Source: an uncultured Granulosicoccaceae bacterium (GTDB taxonomy: Bacteria > Pseudomonadota > Gammaproteobacteria > Granulosicoccales > Granulosicoccaceae). From it: a stretch of 49,342 bases of DNA. A program made the translations under genes and the position numbers. Below are positions 9,399 through 18,456 of this stretch, piece after piece; within the stretch, counting starts at the first letter, position 1; each line of letters opens with the position of its first letter. The notes under the pieces were generated by a model. It saw only the letters and a list, made by a program, of their open reading frames with translations. It was not told where the DNA came from and made no database searches. The DNA is taken from the NCBI GenBank assembly GCA_937931165.1, contig CALHCI010000150.1, positions 1 to 49,342 of the forward strand. The letters run 5' to 3'.

Positions 9399-9593
9399 GT
9401 GCCTTTTACGTACCACGTGAACCAGTTTGTTTTTCGATATTTGCGGTGCACAGCAGGCGTCCTTCGGTTGTGCGGTGATTGCCCGAAATCTTCATCACTG
9501 GCATCATTGCGCTACCTGGTTGGCGCCCTGCTGTGTACTTTCTCATCAACGACGAACTTCCCCAAGTCGTGCCTCACTGAACCGGTACTGTGA
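9399..9593 (+). CDS. Possible 64-residue leader reading frame coupled to tyrA
   Basis: GTG 9399 has GGAGGG at ideal spacing, and the frame stops with TGA at 9591-9593, four bases before the tyrA ATG (9598), whose own SD is poor. The first fourteen codons are rich in aromatic residues (MPFTYHVNQFVFRY: three Phe, two Tyr), which fits a leader peptide sensing Phe or Tyr ahead of a prephenate dehydrogenase gene. The later part has several Cys and Leu but no recognisable domain. It may simply be a translated upstream frame that delivers ribosomes to tyrA. Without conservation data it remains a hypothesis. Confidence 0.35.
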   Translation: MPFTYHVNQFVFRYLRCTAGVLRLCGDCPKSSSLASLRYLVGALLCTFSSTTNFPKSCLTEPVL

Positions 9594-9597
9594 ACGT

Positions 9598-10470
9598 ATG
9601 ACTGAACAAATCACTATTATTGGCGTTGGCTTGATTGGCGGGTCGTTTGCGCTTGCGCTGAAAGCAGCCGGAGTGACGGCAAAGTTTGTTGGTTATGGCC
9701 GCAATGAACAAAACCTGGTGCGCGCCGTTGAACGCGGAATCATCGATAGCTACCACACCGAATTAGCTGATGCCGTAAACGGCAGTGACCTGGTACTGGT
9801 TGCAGCCCCGGTCGGTGCCAATGACGCAATTTTTGAGCAGCTGTCAGGTGCGGTTTCTGCAAATTGCGTGATCACTGATGCCGGCAGTGTTAAACAAAGT
9901 GTGATTAACGCTGCCAGAAAACATCTGGGAACACTGAGCAACTTTGTGCCTGCGCACCCCATTGCAGGTACCGAGCATAGCGGCGTTGAAGCGGGTTTTG
10001 CATCGCTATATCAGGGTAAAAGACTTATCATTACACCGATCGCTGAAACCTCCGCCGAAGCCACTGCTGTTGTCAGTAGTCTTTGGGCGCAAACCGGTGC
10101 GGTGATTGAGACGATGTCACCTGAAAGACACGACAAAGTATTTGCGGCGACCAGTCACCTGCCGCATCTGCTGGCGTTCAGTCTGGTTGAGACATTGTTT
10201 CGCATGGAACAGCAGGAAGAGTTGCTGCGATACGCCTCCGGGGGCTTTAGTGATTTTACCCGCATCGCCTCGAGTGATCCTGTGATGTGGAAGGATATCT
10301 GTCTGCACAACAGTGATTGTATTCTGGATGCTGTTGCGCACCTGGAAAAAGGGTTGTCTGAATTAACCGCTGCTATTGAGCGCAAAGATGAGCGCGCAAT
10401 CGAACATATATTTCGTGTTGCTAAAAACACACGGGATGAAAAAATATTGTCAAAGGCCAGTGCTGAATGA
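9598..10470 (+). CDS. tyrA: Prephenate dehydrogenase TyrA
   Basis: A 290-residue NAD(P)-dependent dehydrogenase converting prephenate (or arogenate) to the tyrosine precursor. It starts directly with the Rossmann loop IIGVGLIGGSFALAL, then has APVGAN, TDAGSVKQ, the catalytic His in HPIAGTEHSGVEAG and the C-terminal dimer helix motif ATSHLPHLLAF. No chorismate mutase domain is fused. The same frame is open upstream to 9427, but that stretch (Cys/His-rich, no family similarity) is not part of the enzyme, so the ATG at 9598 is preferred. The 3' end overlaps aroA by four bases (ATGA), an arrangement that in Pseudomonas has become a TyrA-AroA fusion. Confidence 0.95.
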   Translation: MTEQITIIGVGLIGGSFALALKAAGVTAKFVGYGRNEQNLVRAVERGIIDSYHTELADAVNGSDLVLVAAPVGANDAIFEQLSGAVSANCVITDAGSVKQSVINAARKHLGTLSNFVPAHPIAGTEHSGVEAGFASLYQGKRLIITPIAETSAEATAVVSSLWAQTGAVIETMSPERHDKVFAATSHLPHLLAFSLVETLFRMEQQEELLRYASGGFSDFTRIASSDPVMWKDICLHNSDCILDAVAHLEKGLSELTAAIERKDERAIEHIFRVAKNTRDEKILSKASAE

Positions 10471-11771
10471 GTGTTGCTATCGCAAAACCCGGAGGTTCAA
10501 TTCGGGGGACTTTTACGGTACCGGGTGACAAGTCGATGTCTCACCGGTCAGTGATGTTTGCTTCGATCGCAGAGGGTACCAGCCACATCACTGGCTTTCT
10601 GGCCGGAGAAGACAGCCTTAACACCCTTTCTGCATTTGCCTCGATGGGCGCTACGATAAAACAAGACAACACTGATGTCGTTGTTGAAGGGGTTGGTATG
10701 TACGGCCTGCATGCGCCAACCAGTGATCTTTATATGGGAAACGCCGGCACGGGAATGCGCTTGATTGCCGGGTTGTTGTCTGCGCAGTCATTTGCAACAA
10801 AATTAACCGGTGATGAGTCGTTGTCACGCAGACCGATGGGAAGGATCATCAAGCCACTGTCACTGATGGGCGCTGACATTGCCGGTGACTCTGCTGGTTG
10901 TCCACCATTGTCAATTTCACCGGCCGCTACGCTCAATGCGATTGATTATGAATTGCCAATGGCAAGTGCGCAGGTTAAATCATGTATTTTGCTTGCGGCC
11001 CTTTATGCCAAAGGCGTGTCCCGGGTCACCGAGCCTGCGGTCACTCGGGATCATACCGAGCGCATGTTAAAAACTTTTGGTTACCCGATTTCCCTGCCTG
11101 ACTCGAACGGTACGGTACAAGTGACAGGTGGTGGAAAACTCAGCGCCTGTGATATCGATATCCCGGCAGACATCTCTTCGGCAGCGTTTCCGATGGTAGC
11201 GGCGTGCATTTCCCCGGGCGCTGACATCACACTGACTAACGTGGGTGTGAACCCGACTCGAACAGGCATCATCGATATTCTGCGATTAATGGGGGCCGAT
11301 ATTGAACTCCTTAACCCGCGACAATCCGGGGCAGAACCCGTTGCTGACATCCGGGTGCGGTATGCACCACTGCACGGTGTTGATATTCCGGAAGCGCTGG
11401 TACCACTTGCTATCGATGAACTACCGGTGACTTTTATTGCCGCGTCGGTTGCTGAGGGCGTTACCAGGGTGACCGGGGCTGAAGAGTTGCGCGTAAAAGA
11501 AAGTGATCGTATTGCATCAATGGCGGCGGGCTTGCAGACGCTCGGTGTCGACGCTCAGCCAACGCCGGATGGTATGGTCATAAAGGGTGGAGCAATCGGT
11601 GGGGGCACTGTCGATACTTTTTTCGACCATCGTATTGCGATGGCGTTTTGTATTGCCAGCCTGCGGGCAACAGCGCCAATAATGGTTAACGATGTCCAGC
11701 ACGTGGAAACGTCGTTTCCCGGGTTCTTTGAGCTTTGCAATGCGCAAGGCATGAACCTGCGGGTTAGTTGA
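10467..11771 (+). CDS. aroA: 3-phosphoshikimate 1-carboxyvinyltransferase (EPSP synthase)
   Basis: A 434-residue enzyme of the shikimate pathway that joins PEP to shikimate-3-phosphate. It has PGDKSMSHR near residue 19, GNAGTGMRL at about residue 92, SLSRRPMGR, ASAQVKS, TRDHTERML, the catalytic ELRVKESDR and FDHRIAM near the end. The pattern (MASAQVKS, TRDHTE, NPTRTG, RRPMGR) follows the class II, CP4-like branch rather than the E. coli class I enzyme. The PEP-site Gly is retained (NAGT, where the CP4 enzyme has NAAT). It overlaps tyrA by four bases and is followed 21 bases later by cmk. Confidence 0.97.
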   Translation: MSVAIAKPGGSIRGTFTVPGDKSMSHRSVMFASIAEGTSHITGFLAGEDSLNTLSAFASMGATIKQDNTDVVVEGVGMYGLHAPTSDLYMGNAGTGMRLIAGLLSAQSFATKLTGDESLSRRPMGRIIKPLSLMGADIAGDSAGCPPLSISPAATLNAIDYELPMASAQVKSCILLAALYAKGVSRVTEPAVTRDHTERMLKTFGYPISLPDSNGTVQVTGGGKLSACDIDIPADISSAAFPMVAACISPGADITLTNVGVNPTRTGIIDILRLMGADIELLNPRQSGAEPVADIRVRYAPLHGVDIPEALVPLAIDELPVTFIAASVAEGVTRVTGAEELRVKESDRIASMAAGLQTLGVDAQPTPDGMVIKGGAIGGGTVDTFFDHRIAMAFCIASLRATAPIMVNDVQHVETSFPGFFELCNAQGMNLRVS

Positions 11772-11792
11772 TGGCGGCAGCCCGGGTCCAAT

Positions 11793-12482
11793 ATGGTTAA
11801 TCATCTCGAAGAACCACCGGTAATCACCATTGACGGGCCGAGCGGCTCGGGCAAGGGGACGATAGCGAGGCAGGTTGCCGAACGGCTCGGTTTTCTTTTG
11901 CTCGACAGTGGTGCGTTGTACCGGGCGGTGGCACTCGCTTCTCTGAATACCCGAACCTCCAGTGACGATGCCTTTGCCGTGGCGCAAATCGCACTTACCG
12001 CTCCTATTGATTTTGATTCGAATCCTGACACCGGAGAGTCCTGTGTGTTGTTGGGCGGGCAGGATGTAACGCTCGCACTGCGCCGTGAGGAGGTCGGAGA
12101 ACAGGCCTCAAAAATAGCTACTCATGTCGGGGTCAGAGACGCATTGCTGGCACGTCAGCGGCGTTGGCGTCAGCCTCCCGGGCTGGTGGCCGATGGAAGA
12201 GATATGGGTACGGTGGTCTTTCCGGAAGCCGAGCTCAAGGTGTTTTTGACCGCATCCGCTGAAATACGCGCGAAAAGACGATATAAACAGTTGATAGAAA
12301 AGGGTATGTCCGCTAAAATTGAGAGTTTACTCGCGGACATTCGCAAGCGGGACGACAGAGACTACAACAGACCTGTCGCACCACTGAAGGCCGCTGAAGA
12401 CGCGGTGAGCGTCGATTCCAGCCTGCTTAGTATCGATCAAGTGGTCACAAAAGTGCTTGATTTGGCTGAGAATAGATTATGA
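11793..12482 (+). CDS. cmk: Cytidylate kinase
   Basis: A 229-residue NMP kinase phosphorylating CMP and dCMP. The P-loop is GPSGSGKGT at residues 13-21, followed by LDSGALYRA, the CMP-binding VADGRDMGTVVFPEA and the LID region AEIRAKRRYKQL with the RDDRDYNRP segment, as in E. coli Cmk. The assigned ATG puts the P-loop at the usual place. It sits between aroA and rpsA as in most gammaproteobacteria, and an inverted-repeat leader for rpsA starts only a few bases after its stop. Confidence 0.97.
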   Translation: MVNHLEEPPVITIDGPSGSGKGTIARQVAERLGFLLLDSGALYRAVALASLNTRTSSDDAFAVAQIALTAPIDFDSNPDTGESCVLLGGQDVTLALRREEVGEQASKIATHVGVRDALLARQRRWRQPPGLVADGRDMGTVVFPEAELKVFLTASAEIRAKRRYKQLIEKGMSAKIESLLADIRKRDDRDYNRPVAPLKAAEDAVSVDSSLLSIDQVVTKVLDLAENRL

Positions 12483-12489
12483 TCAGAAC

Positions 12490-12527
12490 TTCTCGTTAAG
12501 CCAGCTGACGGTTACCGTCAACGAGAA
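12490..12527 (+). promoter_or_regulatory. Stem-loop in the rpsA leader
   Basis: TTCTCGTT (12490-12497) pairs with AACGAGAA (12520-12527), and an inner GACGG (12507-12511) pairs with CCGTC (12515-12519) over a TTA triloop; the left arm has a nine-base bulge. It begins eight bases after the cmk stop and 125 bases before rpsA. No T-run follows, so it is more likely an mRNA processing or protein-binding element than a terminator. Autoregulation of S1 through its leader is known in E. coli; a link here is inference. Confidence 0.5.
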
Positions 12528-12651
12528 TTAGTCCAGGAAAGTAAGAAATACCGAGCCGCTGACAGAATGGATTCGCAGCGAATTTTAAAAACCCTTGCGA
12601 CAAACCAGAGCGTTTACGCATTGTAAATATATTCCAGGAATACAACTCTTA

Positions 12652-14337
12652 ATGTCTGAATCTTTTGCTGATCTGTTTGAGGAAAGTATTGCTCAAACAC
12701 AAATGAAACCCGGTTCCATTCTCACGGGTACTGTCATCGACATCAGCGGTGACTTTGTTATGGTCCATGCGGGCCTGAAATCTGAAGGCGTCATTCCAGT
12801 CGAACAATTCATGGATGAGACCGGCAACATTGCCGTGTCTGTCGGTGAAGTGGTTGAGGTAGCCCTTGACTCTGTTGAAGACGGCTTTGGAGAAACCAGA
12901 CTTTCGCGCGAAAAAGCCAAGCGCGCCCGTGCATGGGCCCGTCTTGAGAAAGCGCAGGAAACTGAAGAAATTGTTACAGGTGCAATCACCGGCAAGGTTA
13001 AAGGTGGTTTCACTGTCGAAATTAACGACATTCGAGCGTTTTTGCCAGGGTCGCTGGTCGATGTACGACCGGTCCGCGATACCAGTTACCTCGAAGGCAA
13101 AGAGCTTGAATTCAAAGTCATCAAGCTCGATCGTCGTCGCAACAACGTGGTTGTCTCGCGTCGTGCGGTTGTTGAATCCGAGTACAGCGCAGAGCGCGAG
13201 CAGTTGCTCGAAAGCCTGCAGGAAGGCCAGGAAGTCACCGGTATCGTCAAGAACCTCACCGACTACGGTGCGTTCCTTGATCTTGGCGGCATCGATGGAC
13301 TGCTGCACATCACTGATATGGCCTGGAAGCGTGTTAAGCATCCAAGTGAAGTGGTAGAAGTCGGTCAGGAAATGAAAGTCAAAGTGCTGAAGTTCGATCG
13401 TGAGCGCAATCGCGTTTCACTCGGCCTCAAGCAACTGGGTGATGATCCGTGGATGGATCTGGTACGTCGTTACCCTGAAAATACCCGTATTTTCGGTAAG
13501 GTTACTAACATCGCTGACTACGGTTGCTTTGTAGAGATCGAAGAAGGCGTCGAAGGTCTTGTGCACGTGTCCGAGATGGACTGGACCAACCGCAACGTCA
13601 ACCCGAACAAGGTTGTCGCGCTGGGTGATGAAATTGAAGTGATGATTCTCGACATCGACGAAGAGCGGCGCCGGATCTCGCTGGGTGTGAAGCAGTGTAA
13701 GCAGAACCCATGGGAAGAGTTCGCAGGCAACTTCAACAAGAACGACAAGGTATCCGGCAAAATCAAATCGATCACCGATTTCGGGATCTTTATTGGCCTG
13801 GACGGTGGCATCGACGGCCTTATTCACCTGTCAGATCTCTCTTGGAACGACACTGGCGAAGAAGCAGTCAGGAATTTCCAGAAGGGTCAGGAAATCGAAG
13901 CGGTGGTATTGGCAGTCGACCCTGAGCGCGAGCGTATCTCTCTGGGTGTGAAGCAACTCGAGCAGGATCCGTTCGGTCAGTTCGTTGCGGACAATCCGAA
14001 AGGCTCCCTTGTTAAAGGCACGATTACAGAAGTCGATACAAAGTTAGCGATGGTTAATCTTGGTGAAGGTGTTGAGGGTATTCTGCGCGCCAGCGAGTAC
14101 GCACGCGATCGGGTAGAAGACCTCAAAATGCACCTTAAAGAAGGTGATGAGCTCGAGGCGAAGTTCGTCAATATTGACCGCAAAGCAAGAGCCATTTCTT
14201 TGTCAATTAAGGCAAAAGAAACGGATGAAGAAGGCGAGGCCATGCGTGATTACGCGCAGAACACCGCTGCTGCACCGACCACACTCGGCGATCTAATGAA
14301 AGAACAAATGAGTTCATTGGATAGCGAAGACGAGTAA
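12652..14337 (+). CDS. rpsA: 30S ribosomal protein S1
   Basis: A 561-residue protein with six S1 RNA-binding domains (repeated V.G.V..I.D.G.FV..G...G..H.S units; the third to sixth are the most regular, each ending in RISLGVKQ or similar). It brings mRNAs to the 30S subunit. The ATG at 12652 gives MSESFADLF, the standard S1 N-terminus; an open in-frame extension to 12595 adds 19 unrelated residues and is rejected. The SD is poor (AGGA about 12 bases upstream), as for rpsA in other bacteria, where S1 controls its own translation. Confidence 0.97.
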   Translation: MSESFADLFEESIAQTQMKPGSILTGTVIDISGDFVMVHAGLKSEGVIPVEQFMDETGNIAVSVGEVVEVALDSVEDGFGETRLSREKAKRARAWARLEKAQETEEIVTGAITGKVKGGFTVEINDIRAFLPGSLVDVRPVRDTSYLEGKELEFKVIKLDRRRNNVVVSRRAVVESEYSAEREQLLESLQEGQEVTGIVKNLTDYGAFLDLGGIDGLLHITDMAWKRVKHPSEVVEVGQEMKVKVLKFDRERNRVSLGLKQLGDDPWMDLVRRYPENTRIFGKVTNIADYGCFVEIEEGVEGLVHVSEMDWTNRNVNPNKVVALGDEIEVMILDIDEERRRISLGVKQCKQNPWEEFAGNFNKNDKVSGKIKSITDFGIFIGLDGGIDGLIHLSDLSWNDTGEEAVRNFQKGQEIEAVVLAVDPERERISLGVKQLEQDPFGQFVADNPKGSLVKGTITEVDTKLAMVNLGEGVEGILRASEYARDRVEDLKMHLKEGDELEAKFVNIDRKARAISLSIKAKETDEEGEAMRDYAQNTAAAPTTLGDLMKEQMSSLDSEDE

Positions 14338-14347
14338 ACCAGTACGT

Positions 14348-14376
14348 GGACGCCGGGCCAGAGTAGTCTGGCGTCC
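14348..14376 (+). terminator. Terminator-like hairpin between rpsA and ihfB
   Basis: GGACGCC (14348-14354) and GGCGTCC (14370-14376) form a 7-bp GC-rich stem starting 11 bases after the rpsA stop, followed by TCTTTA. The short T-tract suggests partial termination, which would lower ihfB relative to rpsA expression. Confidence 0.55.
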
Positions 14377-14408
14377 TCTTTACAGTTAACCCCCGGAGTC
14401 TAGGGCCA

Positions 14409-14768
14409 ATGACAAAATCGGATTTGATTGAAGCATTAGCCGCGAACCAGTCGCACCTGGCACTGCGCGACGTCGAGCTGGCTGTGAAAGGATTGTTAGA
14501 AAGAATGAGCTCGGCGCTTGCCACTGGTGAGCGTATAGAAATAAGAGGATTTGGCAGCTTCAGCCTGCATTTCAGGCCTCCCCGTATGGGCCGAAACCCG
14601 AAGTCCGGTGATGCAGTCGCATTGCGCGGAAAATATGTGCCTCACTTTAAGCCCGGTAAAGAGTTGCGTGAGCGCGTTAACCAGGGTTTTCAGGCGCAGC
14701 TGGAAGAAGAAAAAACCTCAGCCAGACTCAATGTATCTGAGTCTCCAAAGACAGGCACAGACAACTAG
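14409..14768 (+). CDS. ihfB: Integration host factor subunit beta
   Basis: A 119-residue HU/IHF-family DNA-bending protein. It starts [11 protein letters not shown], has the dimer core and the DNA-contact segment [15 protein letters not shown], then the beta-arm with RMGRNPKSG, followed by the characteristic [16 protein letters not shown]. The family is usually about 94-100 residues; here a polar 20-residue tail ([10 protein letters not shown]... to TGTDN) extends the C-terminus. Its location after rpsA and before lapB is the standard gammaproteobacterial one. With IhfA it bends DNA at promoters and recombination sites. Confidence 0.95.
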   Translation: MTKSDLIEALAANQSHLALRDVELAVKGLLERMSSALATGERIEIRGFGSFSLHFRPPRMGRNPKSGDAVALRGKYVPHFKPGKELRERVNQGFQAQLEEEKTSARLNVSESPKTGTDN

Positions 14769-14926
14769 TAGTAATCTCCGGTCTGTTGTCTCGCGATCAG
14801 TGACGGGACAGCTGTAGCGACGTCAACTGTTGGCAGGATTCTGTGAGCCCGATTTTTTAATCGACATCGGGACCTTACACCGTCAGAATCAAGCGCTCTT
14901 TCCCTCATTTCGCTTAGACCTCATTC

Positions 14927-16096
14927 ATGGAATCTTCCTGGTGGCTGGTGCCGCTTGCCGGTATTGTCGGCTGGTGTATCGGCTACGACAAAATTCGACA
15001 CGCGGTCACTGGAAAGTTGTCTTCCCGCAAGACCACAGATCTGGCTGCGCTGCTGCCCGGGCACGATGATCGTGTCGAGCGGGACCCGGAGCTCGATGCG
15101 CTGCTCCGCCAGTACCCCGTAGACGATGAATCATTTGATATTTACCGAACACTCGGAGATGCCTTCCGGCGCCGCGGAGAGTATTCCCGTGCCATCGGTG
15201 TGCATCAGCATTTACTGTCTTCCGGAACACTCGGTGAGAAGCGGCGTCAGGAGGCAATACTCGAGCTTTCCCGGGACTACGCGGGTGCCGGACTGCTCGA
15301 TCGGGTAGAGGCGTTGCTGGTGCCTTTGGTTAACGATTTTCCTGAGCAACAGAATGCCCGGGCACATCTGCTGCGGCTCTATGAGAAACAGCAGGACTGG
15401 CAGAGTGCGATTGAGCTTGCCAGTGGCAGCCAGGCACTACCTGAGGAGGATCGCAACGCATTGGTGGCGCAGTATTGCTGTGAAATCGCAGCATTGCGCG
15501 AGCTTGAAGATAATCTTGAGGAATCGGAACGCTGGTTAAAGAACGCTCTTAAGCACGAGCCCTCCTGTAGTCGAGCGCTGCTAATGCTTGGCCGGCAGTC
15601 TATTGAGCTCAAGCAATATCAGGAAGCGCTGAGGTACTTTAATGAAATTGAGTTACACCATCCGGAGCTGGCACCTGAAATTGCAGAATCCGTTTTTTTT
15701 GCGTTGCAGGAAAACGGTGACAGCGAGTCGATGCAAAAGCACATTGACTATGTACGGGCAAGGCAGAACAGCTATTCCGTGATTAAGCTTGCGCGCGAAG
15801 CGATCAGTCGCCTCGAAGGCGAAAAGAGCGCCAGTGAATTTTTTATCGAACAAATAGCACGTCGGCCTTCGCTAAAAGGGTTGCGAGACTGGGCAGAGCG
15901 TGAGCTTGAAACGACAAAACCCAGAGACAAAGACAAGGTCGCTGCAATGGTTGAAATGTTACGGCACGTTGTAGAGGAAAAACCTGTCTATCGCTGTGAT
16001 CGCTGCGGGTATCGTTGTAAGCAAATTCAGTGGCGTTGTCCCGGCTGTGAGAACTGGAATTCAGTCAAGGTAATCATAGGAGCAGAAGGTGAGTAG
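14927..16096 (+). CDS. lapB: LPS assembly protein LapB (YciM)
   Basis: A 389-residue inner-membrane-anchored TPR protein. An N-terminal transmembrane segment ([15 protein letters not shown], residues 5-19) is followed by TPR-type helices across residues 60-330. A C-terminal rubredoxin-like zinc module has four Cys in [18 protein letters not shown]. In E. coli LapB controls LpxC turnover with FtsH and YejM. The usual small partner gene lapA is not found in the 158 bases after ihfB; a hairpin (CCCGAT/ATCGGG, 14848-14871) lies there instead. The 3' end overlaps pyrF by eight bases. Confidence 0.93.
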   Translation: MESSWWLVPLAGIVGWCIGYDKIRHAVTGKLSSRKTTDLAALLPGHDDRVERDPELDALLRQYPVDDESFDIYRTLGDAFRRRGEYSRAIGVHQHLLSSGTLGEKRRQEAILELSRDYAGAGLLDRVEALLVPLVNDFPEQQNARAHLLRLYEKQQDWQSAIELASGSQALPEEDRNALVAQYCCEIAALRELEDNLEESERWLKNALKHEPSCSRALLMLGRQSIELKQYQEALRYFNEIELHHPELAPEIAESVFFALQENGDSESMQKHIDYVRARQNSYSVIKLAREAISRLEGEKSASEFFIEQIARRPSLKGLRDWAERELETTKPRDKDKVAAMVEMLRHVVEEKPVYRCDRCGYRCKQIQWRCPGCENWNSVKVIIGAEGE

Positions 16097-16787
16097 TAAA
16101 GCGATCATTGTGGCACTGGATAAACCAGACCTTGCTTCTGCGGTTGAACTTGCAAAGATGCTTGATCCTGCATTGTGTCGTGTAAAAGTAGGTAAAGAGC
16201 TCTTTACCAGTGCCGGACCTGCAGTGATAAACGCACTGCATGATCTTGGTTTTGAAGTATTTCTGGACCTGAAATTTCATGATATTCCGAATACCGTTGC
16301 AGGTGCATGCAAAGCAGCCGCGAGGTTAGGTGTTTGGATGCTAAACGTACATGCCAGTGGTGGGCCCGCCATGCTCAATGCTGCGCGTGATGCGATAGGC
16401 GGGCCTTCAACCGATGTGCCTTTGTTAATAGCTGTTACTGTACTGACCAGTATGGATGACGCCGAGCTTGCGGCAACGGGAGTTTCAGGTGTTGCTGCGG
16501 ACCAGGTGGCTCGCTTAACAGGTCTCGCAAATCAGTGTGGTTTAGATGGTGTGGTGTGCAGTGCGCACGAAGCATTGAGTGTGAAAGCAAATTATCCGGG
16601 GTTGGTCAGTGTGACTCCGGGAATTCGGTTGGCCAGTGACAGTGCTGATGATCAACGCAGGGTAATGACACCGGAGCGCGCCGTTCAAAACGGATCTACA
16701 TACCTGGTGATCGGGCGCTCTGTTACCGGTGCTGCAGATCCGGTGGCACAACTTAAACGCATTCAACAATCGTTAACTACGGTATAA
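16089..16787 (+). CDS. pyrF: Orotidine 5'-phosphate decarboxylase
   Basis: A 232-residue TIM-barrel enzyme forming UMP from OMP. The N-terminus IIVALDKPD, the catalytic tetrad block [11 protein letters not shown] (Lys/Asp/Asp) at about residues 60-70 and the phosphate-binding [10 protein letters not shown] and [14 protein letters not shown] segments are all present. It starts at GTG inside the last codons of lapB (eight-base overlap). The order lapB-pyrF is widely conserved, so translation of the two is probably coupled. Confidence 0.97.
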   Translation: MSSKAIIVALDKPDLASAVELAKMLDPALCRVKVGKELFTSAGPAVINALHDLGFEVFLDLKFHDIPNTVAGACKAAARLGVWMLNVHASGGPAMLNAARDAIGGPSTDVPLLIAVTVLTSMDDAELAATGVSGVAADQVARLTGLANQCGLDGVVCSAHEALSVKANYPGLVSVTPGIRLASDSADDQRRVMTPERAVQNGSTYLVIGRSVTGAADPVAQLKRIQQSLTTV

Positions 16788-16807
16788 CAGAAATTTCCGG
16801 ACCAATA

Positions 16808-17410
16808 GTGACAGAAAAACTCTACATCAGCGCACAATCATTGTTGGAAGACTCCTGGCAGCTGGCAGTCAACATACTTAAGAGTGGTTTTCATCCTAAC
16901 TTTATCGTTGGCGTATGGCGTGGTGGAACCCCGGTTGGTATCGCTGTTCAGGAAATGCTCGACTTTTATGGCATTCATACTGACCATATCTCTATCCGCA
17001 CATCTTCGTACAGTGGCAAGAGTCGTCTGGAAGCGCCGGTACGCGTTCATGGGCTCGACTATTTAATCAACAACATCAATGCCGACGATTCACTGTTGAT
17101 CGTTGACGATGTGTACGATACAGGGCTCAGTGTGCAGGGTGTGGTGCAGACGCTCAGTGTTAAGGCGAGGCGAAATACACCGGAAGATATTCGCATTGCT
17201 ACGCCGTATTTCAAGCCGTCAAAAAACCGTACTGAGCTGTGTCCGCACTACTACATTCACGAAACTGATCAATGGCTGGTATTCCCTCATGAGATGGATG
17301 GAATGAACCGCGCAGAACTAAAAGTCCACAAACCCAGGCTAATGCCCTATATTGAAGATATGGATAAGTTCTATGCACAGCATTCAGATATGAGTAAAGT
17401 CGGCAAATAG
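16808..17410 (+). CDS. Phosphoribosyltransferase (hypoxanthine/xanthine type)
   Basis: A 200-residue type I phosphoribosyltransferase starting at GTG. It has VGVWRGGTPVG near residue 35, the PRPP-binding loop SLLIVDDVYDTGLSV at about residues 98-112 and a C-terminal WLVFPHE segment, a layout seen in Gpt/Hpt-like purine salvage enzymes of Proteobacteria. It lies 20 bases after pyrF and 14 before the threonine aldolase gene, so it probably shares their transcript. The base specificity (hypoxanthine, guanine or xanthine) cannot be read from the sequence. Confidence 0.88.
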   Translation: MTEKLYISAQSLLEDSWQLAVNILKSGFHPNFIVGVWRGGTPVGIAVQEMLDFYGIHTDHISIRTSSYSGKSRLEAPVRVHGLDYLINNINADDSLLIVDDVYDTGLSVQGVVQTLSVKARRNTPEDIRIATPYFKPSKNRTELCPHYYIHETDQWLVFPHEMDGMNRAELKVHKPRLMPYIEDMDKFYAQHSDMSKVGK

Positions 17411-17424
17411 ATGTAGAGCCAGCG

Positions 17425-18456
17425 ATGAATAGTAAAACCCGAAAAGTGATAGATCTGCGCAGTGATACGGTCACCACACCCACGCCGGACATGCTGGTGG
17501 CTATGTCTGAAGCGAAAGTCGGTGATGACGTATACGGTGAAGATCCCACAGTCAACGAGCTGGAGCAGTATGCGGCCAAAAAGCTCGGGTTTGAGGCAGC
17601 GCTGTTCGCAACCAGCGGCACACAGACCAACTTGCTGGCGTTGTTTGCACATTGCCAGCGAGGTGATGAATACATCGTTGGTCAGCAAGCGCACACCTAT
17701 AAATACGAGGGTGGAGGGGCCGCTGTGCTGGGGAGCATACAGCCGCAACCGCTCGAAGTTCGTGCCGATGGCACGATGTCACTGAAGCAGATTGAAGTGG
17801 CAATAAAGCCCGACGATATTCATTTTGCAAAGACTCGCCTAATTGTTCTGGAAAACACGTTTGCCGGGCGCGCGCTGCCCATGGATCATCTCGCTGCTGT
17901 GAGGGAACTAATTGATTCGCGCAATTTATCTCTGCATCTGGATGGTGCGCGGGTATTTAATGCGGCGGTGCATCATGGTGTAGATGTCCGCGAAATTACC
18001 CGGTACTTTGACTCTGTGTCGGTTTGTTTATCGAAAGGGTTGTGCGCACCGGTCGGATCGGTTCTTTGCGGAAGTGCAGAACTGGTTGCCAATGCGAGGC
18101 GTTGGAGAAAGGTGTTGGGCGGTGGCATGCGACAGGCGGGTTTTGTTGCTGCTGCTGGCATTGTCGCGTTACGTGACAACGTGAATCGATTACAAACGGA
18201 TCACGACAACGCCACTAAGCTCTATGAAGGCTTAAAAAATATCGATGCGTTAAATCTTACTGCAGAGAGCGTAAAGACAAATATGGTATTTGTCGATTGC
18301 GGTAAAGAAGCGGCGACTGCCCTGAGCGAGTGGCTGGCGGGGAAAGATATCGTAATATCACCTGGCCCCGTAACTCGTCTTGTACTGCACAAGGACATTT
18401 CGTCAAGAGACGTCACTCGTGTTATAAAAACTTTTCAGGAATTCTTTAGCAGCTAG
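17425..18456 (+). CDS. ltaE: Low-specificity L-threonine aldolase
   Basis: A 343-residue PLP enzyme cleaving L-threonine or allo-threonine to glycine and acetaldehyde. It begins with IDLRSDTVTTPTP, the family signature, followed by GDDVYGEDPTVNELE, ATSGTQTNLLA, LHLDGARVFNAA and the PLP lysine in LSKGLCAPVGS near residue 204. Length is that of E. coli LtaE. With serA/serC in the same stretch it may feed glycine/serine one-carbon metabolism, but the distance is too large to claim an operon. Confidence 0.95.
   Translation: MNSKTRKVIDLRSDTVTTPTPDMLVAMSEAKVGDDVYGEDPTVNELEQYAAKKLGFEAALFATSGTQTNLLALFAHCQRGDEYIVGQQAHTYKYEGGGAAVLGSIQPQPLEVRADGTMSLKQIEVAIKPDDIHFAKTRLIVLENTFAGRALPMDHLAAVRELIDSRNLSLHLDGARVFNAAVHHGVDVREITRYFDSVSVCLSKGLCAPVGSVLCGSAELVANARRWRKVLGGGMRQAGFVAAAGIVALRDNVNRLQTDHDNATKLYEGLKNIDALNLTAESVKTNMVFVDCGKEAATALSEWLAGKDIVISPGPVTRLVLHKDISSRDVTRVIKTFQEFFSS

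Noticed and set aside
9427-9597. In-frame upstream extension of tyrA
   Set aside because: The 57 added residues are Cys/His-rich with no similarity; the Rossmann loop belongs directly after the ATG at 9598.
12649-13341. 230-codon frame opposite rpsA
   Set aside because: Antisense shadow of a highly biased ribosomal protein gene; no start signals or domain.
14830-15069. Possible lapA in front of lapB
   Set aside because: The frame overlaps lapB and lacks two transmembrane helices and LapA motifs.
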